Source: Streptomyces sp. DH12 (GTDB lineage: Bacteria > Actinomycetota > Actinomycetes > Streptomycetales > Streptomycetaceae). Taken from it: DNA of 64,000 nucleotides. Position 1 is the first letter of the stretch; each line of letters opens with the position of its first letter. The DNA lies in contig NZ_JAHWGT010000033.1 of assembly GCF_020873895.1 (NCBI RefSeq), forward strand, positions 1 through 64,000, given 5' to 3'. Made by a program: the position numbers and the translations under genes. The notes below the pieces were generated by a model. The model was not told where the DNA came from, did no database searches, and was given only the letters and a program-made list of their open reading frames with translations. This document shows, piece after piece, positions 8,403 through 19,011 of the stretch.

Positions 8403-10145
8403 ATGGTCAGGGGCGTGTTGGAGGAGATGCGGATACGGTCGCTCGGGGTCATCGACGACGCGGTGGTGGAGCTGTCGCCCGGGTTCACCGCGGTGACCGG
8501 TGAGACGGGCGCGGGCAAGACGATGGTCGTGACGAGCCTGGGGCTGCTGCTCGGCGGCCGTGCCGACGCGGCCCTGGTACGGATCGGCGCCGGGTCCGCC
8601 GTCGTGGAGGGCCGCGTCGGCGTCGCCCCCGGCACCGCCGCGGCCCGGCGGGCCGAGGAGGCGGGCGCCGAGCTGGACGACGGCGCACTGCTCATCAGCC
8701 GCACCGTCTCGGCCGAGGGCCGCTCCCGGGCGCACCTGGGCGGCCGCAGCGTCCCCGTCGGCCTGCTCGCGGAGCTCGCCGACGACCTCGTCGCCGTCCA
8801 CGGCCAGACCGACCAGCAGGGACTGCTCAAGCCCGCCCGGCAGCGCGGCGCGCTCGACCGGTACGCCGGCGAGGCCGTCTCCGTCCCGCTCGCCGCGTAC
8901 GCCGGCGCGTACCGGCGGCTGCGGGCCCTGGACGCCGAGCTGGAGGAGCTGACCACCCGGGCCCGCGAGCGCGCCCAGGAGGCGGACCTGCTGCGGTTCG
9001 GGCTCGCCGAGATCGAGGCCGTCGCGCCCCTGCCCGGCGAGGACACCGAACTCGCCGCCGAGGCCGAGCGGCTCGGGCACGCCGAGGCGCTCGCCTCCGC
9101 CGCCGCGCTCGCGCACCGCGCCCTCGCCGGCGACCCGGAGGACCCCGAGGCGGTCGACGCGACCACCCTCGTCGGCGGCGCCGGGCGCGCCCTGGAGGGC
9201 GTACGCGCCCACGACCCGGCGCTCGCCGCGCTCGCCGACCGGATCGGGGAGATCTCCATCCTGGTCGCCGACGTCGCCGGCGAGCTCGCCGGGTACGCCG
9301 ACGACCTGGACGCCGACCCGCGGCGGCTGGCCGCCGTCGAGGAGCGCCGCGCCGCGCTCACCGCGCTCACCCGCAAGTACGGCGAGGACGTCGCCGCCGT
9401 CCTCGCGTGGGCGGAGGAAGGCGCCGCCCGGCTCACCGAGCTGGACGGCGACGACGACCGGATCGGCGAGCTGACGGCCGAGCGGGACGCCCTGCGCGCC
9501 GAGCTGTCGCGGCTCGCCCAGACCCTCACCGACGCCCGGACGGAGGCGGCCGCGCGGTTCGCCGACGCCGTCACCGCCGAACTGGCCTCCCTCGCCATGC
9601 CGCACGCGCGCGTGTCGTTCGCCATCCGGCAGACCGAGGACCCCGACGGCGTGGAGGTCGGCGGGCGCCGCGTCGCCTACGGGCCGTCCGGCGCCGACGA
9701 GGTCGAGCTGCTGCTCGCCCCCCACCCGGGCGCCCCGCCGCGGCCCATCGCCAAGGGCGCGTCCGGCGGTGAGCTGTCGCGGGTCATGCTCGCCGTCGAG
9801 GTCGTCTTCGCCGGTACCGACCCGGTGCCGACCTACCTGTTCGACGAGGTCGACGCGGGCGTCGGCGGCAAGGCCGCCGTCGAGATCGGGCGGCGCCTGG
9901 CCAAGCTCGCCAGGTCGGCGCAGGTCGTCGTGGTCACCCACCTGCCGCAGGTCGCGGCCTTCGCCGACCGGCAGCTGCTGGTGGAGAAGACCCACGACGG
10001 GACGGTCACCCGCTCCGGTGTCACCGTCCTGGAGGGCGAGGACCGGGTGCGGGAGCTGTCGCGGATGCTCGCCGGGCAGGAGGACTCCCAGACGGCCCGG
10101 GCCCACGCCGAGGAGCTCCTCGCGACGGCGCGGGCGGACGCCTGA
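8403..10145 (+). CDS. recN: DNA repair protein RecN
   Basis: A roughly 580-residue SMC-like ATPase of double-strand-break repair. Walker A is GETGAGKT near the N-terminus, followed by VHGQTDQQGLL and a long helical/coiled-coil middle (about residues 155-390). The C-terminal head has signature KGASGGELSRVMLAVE, Walker B TYLFDEVDAGVGG and a VVVTHLPQVAAFAD H-loop. Several in-frame starts exist: ATG 8403 (used here), GTG 8415 and ATG 8427. The shared core begins MRIRSLGVID, so the exact start is uncertain by eight residues. Its position next to NAD kinase is ancestral in actinobacteria. Confidence 0.94.
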   Translation: MVRGVLEEMRIRSLGVIDDAVVELSPGFTAVTGETGAGKTMVVTSLGLLLGGRADAALVRIGAGSAVVEGRVGVAPGTAAARRAEEAGAELDDGALLISRTVSAEGRSRAHLGGRSVPVGLLAELADDLVAVHGQTDQQGLLKPARQRGALDRYAGEAVSVPLAAYAGAYRRLRALDAELEELTTRARERAQEADLLRFGLAEIEAVAPLPGEDTELAAEAERLGHAEALASAAALAHRALAGDPEDPEAVDATTLVGGAGRALEGVRAHDPALAALADRIGEISILVADVAGELAGYADDLDADPRRLAAVEERRAALTALTRKYGEDVAAVLAWAEEGAARLTELDGDDDRIGELTAERDALRAELSRLAQTLTDARTEAAARFADAVTAELASLAMPHARVSFAIRQTEDPDGVEVGGRRVAYGPSGADEVELLLAPHPGAPPRPIAKGASGGELSRVMLAVEVVFAGTDPVPTYLFDEVDAGVGGKAAVEIGRRLAKLARSAQVVVVTHLPQVAAFADRQLLVEKTHDGTVTRSGVTVLEGEDRVRELSRMLAGQEDSQTARAHAEELLATARADA

Positions 10146-10191
10146 CACCCGCCGGACCCCCCGCGGGCGGCGGCCCCGTAAGGTGCCCGTC

Positions 10192-10947
10192 ATGATCGGG
10201 AACCTTGCGAGGGCCGCCGTCACGTACGGAGCGGCCGCCGCCGCGACCCGGGCCGTCGGCGCGGGGCTCCGGCGCCGGCGCCGACCCGGTTGGGAGCGGA
10301 CCAACCACGCCGGCCGCACCGTCGACCTGTACGCCGGGCCGGCCGTGGCCGCCGGCACCCTCCTCGGCGGCGCCCTCGGCGCGGCGACGCGCCGCGAGCG
10401 GGGCGCCGTCCTGCTGGCGACGCTCGCCGGCGCGGCCTGCGGGGCGTACGACGACGCGCGCGGCGACCACCGGCGCGGCCTGCGCGCCCACCTCGGCGCG
10501 CTGCGGGAGGGCGAGGTCACCAGCGGCACCGTCAAACTGCTCGGCATCGGCGCCGCCGGGCTCGCCGCCGGCACCCTGCTGAAGGACCGTCCGCTCGACG
10601 GGCTCCTCGCCGGTGTCGTCATCGCGGGCAGTGCACATCTGGTCAACCTCGTGGACGTGCGCCCCGGGCGGGCCGCCCTCACCGCCATCGCCCTCGGGAC
10701 GCCCGGAGTGGCCCGCGGCCTGCCGTTCGCGGCCGCCCCGCAGGCCGCGGCGGCCGCGGTCCTCGCCGACGACCTCGGGGAGCGCACGATGCTCGGCGAC
10801 ACCGGCGCGCACGCGCTGGGCGCCGCCCTGGGCACGGCCGTCGCCGCCGCCAACGGCCGGACCGGGTTGCTCCTGCACGCTGCCGCGCTCGTCGCGGCCG
10901 CCGCCAACGGCGACGCCGTCAGCCGCCGCGCGCGCTCACCCATGTGA
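10192..10947 (+). CDS. MraY/WecA-like (GT4 phosphoglycosyltransferase) membrane protein
   Basis: A 251-residue polytopic protein. It has the aspartate pair in GAYDDARGD, the NLVDVRPGRA motif and the LGDTGAHALGAALGT motif of polyprenyl-phosphate N-acetylhexosamine-1-phosphate transferases (MraY/WecA superfamily). It is shorter than typical members (about 320-360 residues) and has fewer membrane segments, so it may act on an unusual acceptor or be a reduced version. ATG 10192 has AAGGTG 6 bases upstream; GTG 10183 is an alternative. It lies between recN and a GT4 glycosyltransferase, suggesting a shared cell-envelope glycan role. This is the position of steA in mycobacteria. Confidence 0.75.
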   Translation: MIGNLARAAVTYGAAAAATRAVGAGLRRRRRPGWERTNHAGRTVDLYAGPAVAAGTLLGGALGAATRRERGAVLLATLAGAACGAYDDARGDHRRGLRAHLGALREGEVTSGTVKLLGIGAAGLAAGTLLKDRPLDGLLAGVVIAGSAHLVNLVDVRPGRAALTAIALGTPGVARGLPFAAAPQAAAAAVLADDLGERTMLGDTGAHALGAALGTAVAAANGRTGLLLHAAALVAAAANGDAVSRRARSPM

Positions 10948-11059
10948 GTGAAGCCGGGGGCGAGTGCACGCCGTCGTGCGCCCGAAAGTGGCGGGATGCG
11001 GCGGGCCCCCTCCGAGCGCCGGTGCCGGAACGTGCGTACGGGCTGGCATCCTTGGGCGC

Positions 11060-12193
11060 GTGACACAGCTGCGTACGGTCCAAGTGCTGGGCGGCGGCAG
11101 CGCGGGCAGCAGCGCTCATGTCAGATCACTGGCCGCCGGGCTGGTGGCCAGGGGCGTGCGGGTGACCGTGTGCGCCCCCGCGGAGCTGGACCACGACTAC
11201 GACTTCCTCGGCGCGGGGGCGGACTTCGTCCCCGTGCCGCGCCGCAGCGACCCCCTCTCCGTCGGGGCGCTGCGGGCGGCGTGCGCGGGCGCCGACATCG
11301 TCCACGCGCACGGGGTGCACGCGGCGGTACGGTCCGGGATGGCGCTCGCCGCCCACGCGGCGCCGCTCGTCGTCACCTGGCACTCCCGGCCGCGGGCCGA
11401 GGGGGCCCGCGCGCAGCTGGTCGGGTTCATGGAGCGCAAGGCCGTCCGCGCGGCGGCCGTGGTGCTGGCCACCTCGTCGGAGCTGGTCGACCGGGCGCGG
11501 CGCAGGGGCGCCCGCGACGCCCGTCTGGGTCCGGTCACCCTGCCGCCGCTGAGCGGCCTCGCCGACCTGCCGGGGGAGAAGGCGCGGGCCGAACTGGGCG
11601 CCCTCGACCGGCCCCTGGTGATGACCGCCGGGCCGCTGGAACCGTACCGGGGCCACGACACGCTGTTCGACGCGTCACAGCGGTGGCTCGGCCACGACCC
11701 CGTGCCGCTGGTGGCCGTCGCCGGCGACGGTTCCCGGCGGCCCGCGCTGCAGCGCCGCGTCGACACCGAGGGGCTGCCGGTGCGGCTCCTCGGCCGCCGC
11801 GAGGACGTCACCGCGCTGCTGGCCGGGTCGGACGTCGCGGTGCTGGCCGGGCGCTGGGAGGCGCGGGCACCGCTCGCGCAGGAGGCGCTGCGGCTCGGGG
11901 TGCCGCTGGTGGCGACGGCGGTGGGCGGCGTACCGGAACTGGTCGGCGACGCGGCGGAACTGGTCCCGTACGCGGACGCCGTGGCCCTGGCCGCCGCTGT
12001 CTCCCGGCTGCTCACCGATCCGGCGCGGCACGCCGCGCTCGCCGCGGCGGGACCCCGGCAGGCCGCGACGTGGCCCACCGAGGACGAGACGATCGCCCAG
12101 GTCCTCAGCGTCTACGACGAGCTCTGCCCCCGCCGGACGCCCCGCGGCCACGGCGGCCACGGGCACGGCGGCGACGACGACGGCCCCGCCTGA
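11060..12193 (+). CDS. GT4 family glycosyltransferase
   Basis: A 377-residue GT-B fold glycosyltransferase. The N-terminal domain has the glycine-rich loop LGGGSAGSSAHVRSLA and the acceptor-side HAHGVHAAVRSGMALA region. The C-terminal domain has ALLAGSDVAVLAGRWEARAP and the E-x7-E-like stretch QEALRLGVPLVATAVGGVPE that binds the nucleotide-sugar donor. The C-terminus is a His/Gly/Asp-rich tail (GHGGHGHGGDDD) that could bind metal. It follows the MraY-like gene by about 110 bases, so both may act in one lipid-linked glycan pathway; this is inferred from position only. Donor and acceptor are unknown. The GTG start lacks a clear ribosome site. Confidence 0.85.
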   Translation: MTQLRTVQVLGGGSAGSSAHVRSLAAGLVARGVRVTVCAPAELDHDYDFLGAGADFVPVPRRSDPLSVGALRAACAGADIVHAHGVHAAVRSGMALAAHAAPLVVTWHSRPRAEGARAQLVGFMERKAVRAAAVVLATSSELVDRARRRGARDARLGPVTLPPLSGLADLPGEKARAELGALDRPLVMTAGPLEPYRGHDTLFDASQRWLGHDPVPLVAVAGDGSRRPALQRRVDTEGLPVRLLGRREDVTALLAGSDVAVLAGRWEARAPLAQEALRLGVPLVATAVGGVPELVGDAAELVPYADAVALAAAVSRLLTDPARHAALAAAGPRQAATWPTEDETIAQVLSVYDELCPRRTPRGHGGHGHGGDDDGPA

Positions 12194-12256
12194 GCCACCG
12201 CACGGCCGCGCCGCGGCCCGCGCCGCCCGCGTCCGCGGGGACGGGGACGGGGACGG

Positions 12257-13894
12257 TCAAGGGGTGTGGCGGCGGGCCCGGAGGGCGAGCGACAGGGCCA
12301 GGACCGTCTGCGGGTCGTCCAGGTCCGTACCGAGCAGCTCGGCGACGCGGGCGAGGCGGTTGTAGAGCGTCTGGCGGTTCAGGTGCAGTTCCCGCGCCGT
12401 CTCCGCCTTGCGGCCGGCGTGCGCCAGGTACGTCTCCAGCGTCGGCAGCAGCGGGCTGCGGGAGGCCGCGTCGTGGGCGCGCAGCGGGCCGATCGCCCGG
12501 TCCACGAACGCGGCCAGCGCCGCCGGGTCGTGCCGGTGCAGCCGCCACAGCAGCAGGTCGGTGTCGAGGCGCCGCGCGTCGTGCCAGGGCCGCTCGGGCA
12601 GGCCCTGCGCGGCGTCGGCCGTCTCCGCGGCGTGCCGCAGCCCGGCGGACGCCGCCGCCCAGCCGCCCGCCACGCCCACCACGACGGCCGGCGGCCGGCC
12701 GTCCGAGCGGTCCAGCCCGGCGCGCTCCGCACCGGCGCGCAACGCGGCGGCCACCCGGTCGGCCACGGCCGTGCGCTCGGCCTCGTCCCGCAGCCCCAGC
12801 AGCAGCGGCACCCGGCCCTCCACCGGGCGCACCCCCACCAGCACCGGCACCCCGACCTGGGACAGCTCCTCGGTCACCGCCCGGGCCAGCAGCGCCCAGC
12901 CGCCGGCGGGGGAGGGCCCCGCGGTCAGCCGCATGACGACCGGCAGCAGCGGCCCGTCGCCCGGCCGGAAGCCGAGGACCCGGGCCTGCGCCGGCGCGTC
13001 CGGCGCCGGGATCCGCCCCTCCGCCAGGTCCGTGAGGAAGTCCCCGCGGCCGCGTGCGGCCAGCTCCTCCTCCTGCCGGGCCTGCATCAGGACGACGGCG
13101 AGGATGCCCGCGGCGCGTTCCGCCGCCATCCGGTGGACCGGCAGCAGCCGCCCCGCCACGGGCAGCAGCACCAGCCGGGCCCGGACACCGCCCGGCCCCG
13201 GGGCGCCGCCCGGCCCGCCCCCCGGCACGTCGACCAGCACCGAACCGGCGGGCAGCTCCCCGCCCCGCTGCCCGCGCAGCCCCTCCCACACCTGCAGCGG
13301 GTCGGCGCACGGGGTGCCCCCGTCGCCCTCGGCGGCGTACAGCAGCCGGCCGTCGGCGGCCTCCAGGAACACCGGGTTGCCGGCGAAGGCGGCCAGGATG
13401 CGCAGCACCTGCGGCACGCCGCCGCCCGCGAGGAGCGCCTCGGTGCACCGGCGGTGGACCTCCTCGGCCCGGCGCAGCAGCGCGTAGTGGCCGTTGACGA
13501 TCTCGGTGTGGACCTCCTCCGTCACCGAGACGAACGGCACCTCCCGGTGCAGCTGGACCAGCGGCAGCCCGGCGGCCCGCGCGGTCTCCACGACCGCCCC
13601 GGGCAGCCGGGGGAAGCGCGCCCCGAGCTCCACGACCAGTGCCGCGATCCCGCGCTCCGCCAGTCGCCGTACGAAGGCCCGCTGGTCGGCCGGGCGCGTC
13701 CCGATGCCGATGCCCGTCGTCAGCAGCAGCTCGCCGCCCTGCAGCAGCGACGCGATGTTCGGCACCTCGCCGGCGTGCACCCACCGGACCGTGCGGTGCA
13801 GCCGGTCGGCGCCCGCGACCACCTCGGGGAGCCCGCCGCGCAGCGCCGGCAGGTCCAGTGCCCGGCGCACGGTGATACCGCCCTGTTCGTCCAT
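12257..13894 (-). CDS. PucR/CdaR-type transcriptional regulator
   Basis: A 545-residue protein. The N-terminal PucR ligand domain (about residues 8-125) contains TVRWVHAGEVPNIASLLQGG and ELLLTTGIGIG. A GGDEF-like linker region follows, then a C-terminal PucR helix-turn-helix (about residues 470-540) with HAGRKAETARELHLNRQTLY and NRLARVAELLG. Such regulators often control purine or amine catabolism and neighbouring genes. Here neither flanking gene is an obvious target, as it sits between a glycosyltransferase and a GH15 enzyme on the same strand as GH15. Ligand unknown. Confidence 0.9.
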   Translation of the reverse strand: MDEQGGITVRRALDLPALRGGLPEVVAGADRLHRTVRWVHAGEVPNIASLLQGGELLLTTGIGIGTRPADQRAFVRRLAERGIAALVVELGARFPRLPGAVVETARAAGLPLVQLHREVPFVSVTEEVHTEIVNGHYALLRRAEEVHRRCTEALLAGGGVPQVLRILAAFAGNPVFLEAADGRLLYAAEGDGGTPCADPLQVWEGLRGQRGGELPAGSVLVDVPGGGPGGAPGPGGVRARLVLLPVAGRLLPVHRMAAERAAGILAVVLMQARQEEELAARGRGDFLTDLAEGRIPAPDAPAQARVLGFRPGDGPLLPVVMRLTAGPSPAGGWALLARAVTEELSQVGVPVLVGVRPVEGRVPLLLGLRDEAERTAVADRVAAALRAGAERAGLDRSDGRPPAVVVGVAGGWAAASAGLRHAAETADAAQGLPERPWHDARRLDTDLLLWRLHRHDPAALAAFVDRAIGPLRAHDAASRSPLLPTLETYLAHAGRKAETARELHLNRQTLYNRLARVAELLGTDLDDPQTVLALSLALRARRHTP

Positions 13895-14144
13895 GGGGCC
13901 GGACGCTACCCGCGCCCGCGCCGCCGCGGCATCACCGCTGGGTGACGGCCCGCACCGGCCGCCCCAACCAGGCGCCCACGCCCGCCTCTTGAGGGCCGGC
14001 GGGCGGCTGTGGTGTACGTCACCCCCGGTGGCGGGAGCGGTCCCGCGCCTGGCGCGGACCCCGGCGGGAGCGGGCCCGGAGTGGGGTCGGGGCGGGAGCG
14101 GCCCGGAGCGGGGCCGGCGCCCGCCCCGGGAGGGCGGGGGGGGG

Positions 14145-15947
14145 CTAGCCGCCGTACGCGCCGCTCGCGGTCAGCCGCAGCGCCGTGTCGATCAGCGGGA
14201 CGTGGCTGAACGCCTGCGGGAAGTTGCCGACCTGGCGCTGGAGCCGCGGGTCCCACTCCTCCGCGAGCAGGCCCAGGTCGTTGCGGAGGGCGAGGAGCTT
14301 CTCGAAGAGCTTGCGGGCCTCGTCGACCCGGCCGATCATCGCCAGGTCGTCCGCCATCCAGAACGAGCAGGCGAGGAAGGCCCCCTCGTCGCCCGGCAGG
14401 CCGTCCACGCCCTCGTCGGAGCCCTGCGTGGGGTAGCGCAGGATGAAGCCGTCCTCCGTGGACAGCTCCCGCTGGATCGCCTCGATCGTGCCGATGACCC
14501 GCTTGTCGTCCGGCGGCAGGAAGCCCACCTGCGGGATGAGCAGCAGCGACGCGTCCAGCTCCTTCGAGCCGTAGGACTGCGTGAAGGTGTTGCGCTCCGG
14601 GTCGTAGCCCTTCTCGCACACGGCCCGGTGGATCTCGTCGCGCAGGTCGCGCCAGCGCTCCAGCGGACCGTCGGCGTCGCCCGACTCGATCAGCTTGATC
14701 GTGCGGTCGACGGCGACCCACGCCATGACCTTGGAGTGGACGAAGTGGCGGCGCGGACCGCGCACCTCCCAGATGCCCTCGTCAGGCTCGTTCCAGTGCT
14801 TCTCCAGGTAGTTGATCAGCTTGAGCTGGAGGAGCGAGGCGTAGTCGTTGCGGGCCAGGCCGGTCATGTGGGCCAGGTGCAGGGCCTCGGTGACCTCGCC
14901 GTACACGTCCAGCTGGAGCTGGGCCGCGGCGCCGTTGCCGACGCGGACCGGGGCGGAGCCCTCGTAGCCGGGCAGCCAGTCCAGCTCGGCCTCGCCCAGC
15001 TCCCGCTCGCCGGCGATGCCGTACATGATCTGGAGGTTCTCCGGGTCGCCGGCGACCGCGCGCAGCAGCCACTCGCGCCAGGCGCGGGCCTCCTCGCGGT
15101 AGCCGGTGCGCAGCAGCGAGGAGAGCGTGATCGCGGCGTCCCGCAGCCAGGTGTAGCGGTAGTCCCAGTTCCGCACCCCGCCGATGTCCTCGGGCAGGGA
15201 CGTGGTGGGCGCCGCGACGATGCCGCCGGTCGGGGCGTACGTCAGGGCCTTCAGCGTGATCAGCGAGCGGATCACGGCCTCGCGGTAGGGGCCGCGGTAG
15301 GTGCAGTGGTCGACCCACTCCCGCCAGAAGGCGCTCGTCGCCTCCAGGGCCGCCTCGGGGTCCGGCAGCGGGGGCTGCGCGTGGTGCGAGGGCTGCCAGC
15401 TGATGGTGAAGGCGACCCGCTCACCGGGCGTGATGGTGAAGTCGGAGTACGTCGTGAGGTTCTCGCCGTGCGTCTCGCAGGCGGTGTCCAGCCACACCGA
15501 GTCGGGGCCGGCGACGGCGACCGTGCGGTTGTCGACCTTGTGGACCCACGGCACGACGCGGCCGTAGCTGAACCGCATCCGCAGCGACGAGCGCATCTTC
15601 ACCCGGCCGCTGACGCCCTCGACGATCCGCACCAGCTGCGGCGCGCCGTCGCGGGGCGGCATGAAGTCCGTGATGCGGACGGTGCCGCGCGGTGTGTCCC
15701 ACTCGGATTCGAGGATGAGGGAGTCGCCGCGGTAGTGGCGGCGGTCGGCGGCCGGGGGCTCGGCGCCCTCGGCGGGCACCGGCCCGATCCGCCAGAATCC
15801 GTGCTCCTCGGTCCCGAGGATTCCTGCGAAGACCGCGTGCGAGTCGAAGCGGGGCAGGCACAGCCAGTCGGCCGTGCCGTCCCGGCAGACCAGGGCAGCG
15901 GTCTGCATGTCTCCGATGAGTGCGTAGTCCTCGATGCGCCCGGCCAC
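14145..15947 (-). CDS. Glycoside hydrolase family 15 protein (trehalase or glucoamylase type)
   Basis: A 600-residue cytoplasmic (no signal peptide) GH15 enzyme. It starts VAGRIEDYALIGDMQTAALV, the usual N-terminus of actinobacterial members. An N-terminal beta domain is followed by an (alpha/alpha)6 barrel with GGVRNWDYRYTWLRDAAITL, EGSAPVRVGNGAAAQLQLD and the C-terminal LLAEEWDPR, which carries the likely catalytic glutamate, then NFPQAFSHVPLI. A mycobacterial homologue hydrolyses trehalose, so trehalase is the leading guess over glucoamylase. The GTG start at 15947 has a GGAG site about 8 bases upstream. It diverges from pyrG over about 540 bases. Confidence 0.9.
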   Translation of the reverse strand: MAGRIEDYALIGDMQTAALVCRDGTADWLCLPRFDSHAVFAGILGTEEHGFWRIGPVPAEGAEPPAADRRHYRGDSLILESEWDTPRGTVRITDFMPPRDGAPQLVRIVEGVSGRVKMRSSLRMRFSYGRVVPWVHKVDNRTVAVAGPDSVWLDTACETHGENLTTYSDFTITPGERVAFTISWQPSHHAQPPLPDPEAALEATSAFWREWVDHCTYRGPYREAVIRSLITLKALTYAPTGGIVAAPTTSLPEDIGGVRNWDYRYTWLRDAAITLSSLLRTGYREEARAWREWLLRAVAGDPENLQIMYGIAGERELGEAELDWLPGYEGSAPVRVGNGAAAQLQLDVYGEVTEALHLAHMTGLARNDYASLLQLKLINYLEKHWNEPDEGIWEVRGPRRHFVHSKVMAWVAVDRTIKLIESGDADGPLERWRDLRDEIHRAVCEKGYDPERNTFTQSYGSKELDASLLLIPQVGFLPPDDKRVIGTIEAIQRELSTEDGFILRYPTQGSDEGVDGLPGDEGAFLACSFWMADDLAMIGRVDEARKLFEKLLALRNDLGLLAEEWDPRLQRQVGNFPQAFSHVPLIDTALRLTASGAYGG

Positions 15948-16491
15948 GTGCAATCTCCAGTCGAACGGCCACGTTCGCCCCGCGGGGCGCTTACTGGGGT
16001 CAGGGTCAAGGATCGTTGACGCGAGGGGTTCCCGGGCGACGGGCGGGGTGGTGCCGTATGCGGGCCTGACTCGGCAACGGGTGTCCGAGCAGGATACGAC
16101 GCGCCCGGGACCTCCGTGTGGGCTCCGTGTGATCTTCCTGTCGGCGGGTGCTGGGGCGGATGACCTGAACGAGTGAGCCAGTACCCCGCTGTGCGCATCC
16201 ATGCGGATCGACGCGCGATCATCTGTTCCGCACACACCCGCACCCGGCCGAACCCAGACGAACGGTACCGAACATTGGCCGGTTCTCGGGCGTCGTGTGG
16301 CCGGAACGCGGTCCTCCTCAGGCGCTGATACCCTGGTAGCCCGTGGACCGGTGGGCGCCGCAGAACCAATCGGCGGCCCCCGATACCGCAGCGACGGCAC
16401 CCCCGGAGACCTCGGGTTTCTTCCCCCGGGCCTCCGGATCGGACGCCGGTACGCACCTCCAGACCGCGACCACGGGAGCCCCCTCTTGGCC
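15948..16491. other. Long divergent intergenic region between the GH15 gene and pyrG
   Basis: This 544-base region separates two divergent genes and must hold both promoters. The pyrG reading frame stays open upstream to 16201, but that extension has no ribosome site and no family resemblance. No RNA gene or clear repeat is visible. The segment 16320-16345 (CTGATACCCTGGTAGCC) could contain a pyrG promoter -10 element, but this is weak. Confidence 0.5.
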
Positions 16492-18141
<1,650 letters not shown>

Positions 18142-18159
18142 CGCGCTAGCGATAGGTTG

Positions 18160-18201
18160 ACCGGGGTACGGGCCTGATCAGGGCACGTGCCCCGGTTTTC
18201 T
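18160..18201 (+). terminator. Intrinsic terminator after pyrG
   Basis: An 11-bp stem (18160-18170 with 18186-18196, one G-T pair) encloses an inner CCTGATCAGG palindrome. TTTTCT follows directly, an unusually classical rho-independent terminator for such a GC-rich genome. Confidence 0.8.
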
Positions 18202-18233
18202 GTGTACGCCGTGTACGAGGGAGGACGTCTTCC

Positions 18234-18860
18234 ATGACGATCAAGGACACGCCCGAGGAGTGGCGGGTCACCGCGACCTCGACCCCCTTCCGGGGCAACA
18301 AGACCAGTGTCCGCACCGACGACGTGGTCATGCCGGACGGCACGGTCGTGGGCCGGGACTACCAGGTCCACCCCGGTTCGGTCGCCGTCCTCGCCCTCGA
18401 CGACGAGGACCGCGTCCTCGTGCTGCGCCAGTACCGCCACCCCGTCCGCCACAAGCTCTGGGAGATCCCGGCCGGCCTGCTGGACGTGCCGGGCGAGAAC
18501 CCCCTGCACGCCGCCCAGCGCGAGCTGTACGAGGAGGCCCACGTCAAGGCGGAGGAGTGGCACGTCCTCACCGACGTCTACACCACGCCGGGCGGCTGCG
18601 ACGAGGCGGTTCGGATCTTCCTCGCCCGCGGGCTGTCCGAGGCGGAGGGCGACCGGTTCCAGGTCGCCGAGGAGGAGGCCGACATGGAGCTGGCCCGCGT
18701 ACCGCTGGACGAACTCGCGCGCGGGGTCCTCGCGGGCGACCTTCACAACAACTGCCTCGTGGTCGGTGTCCTGTCGGTCCTGGCCGCCCGTGCGGGTGAC
18801 GGCTTCGACGCGCTGCGGCCCGCGGAGGCGCCGTGGCCGGCCCGTCCCTTCCCCGCGTGA
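18234..18860 (+). CDS. NUDIX hydrolase, ADP-ribose pyrophosphatase type
   Basis: A 208-residue NUDIX protein. The NUDIX helix region is EIPAGLLDVPGENPLHAAQR followed by ELYEEAH. It keeps the REL-x-EE metal-binding core as QRELYEEA, but has one extra residue before the first Glu and His where the canonical box has Gly. The upstream VLVLRQYRHPV is typical of ADP-ribose diphosphatases. It likely hydrolyses ADP-ribose or a related nucleoside diphosphate sugar, recycling NAD breakdown products. It sits right after pyrG, the conserved position of mycobacterial Rv1700. In mycobacteria xerD follows; here no recombinase gene is present. Confidence 0.9.
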   Translation: MTIKDTPEEWRVTATSTPFRGNKTSVRTDDVVMPDGTVVGRDYQVHPGSVAVLALDDEDRVLVLRQYRHPVRHKLWEIPAGLLDVPGENPLHAAQRELYEEAHVKAEEWHVLTDVYTTPGGCDEAVRIFLARGLSEAEGDRFQVAEEEADMELARVPLDELARGVLAGDLHNNCLVVGVLSVLAARAGDGFDALRPAEAPWPARPFPA

Positions 18861-19011
18861 CGCGGCATCAGTGTGACGATCAGCTGATCCGATCGGGCGA
18901 TGTACGGGCCCTGCCCGGCACCCCGGGCCCCCGGCGCTGAACTACGCTCGGAGCACCCGCTCGGGGACCCGGCGGGACCAGCTCGTGCGCAGGCGGACGG
19001 GAGCGTGACCC

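Noticed and set aside
8025-11066. 1013-codon antisense frame over recN
   Set aside because: Low-complexity shadow; recN on the other strand has all its motifs.
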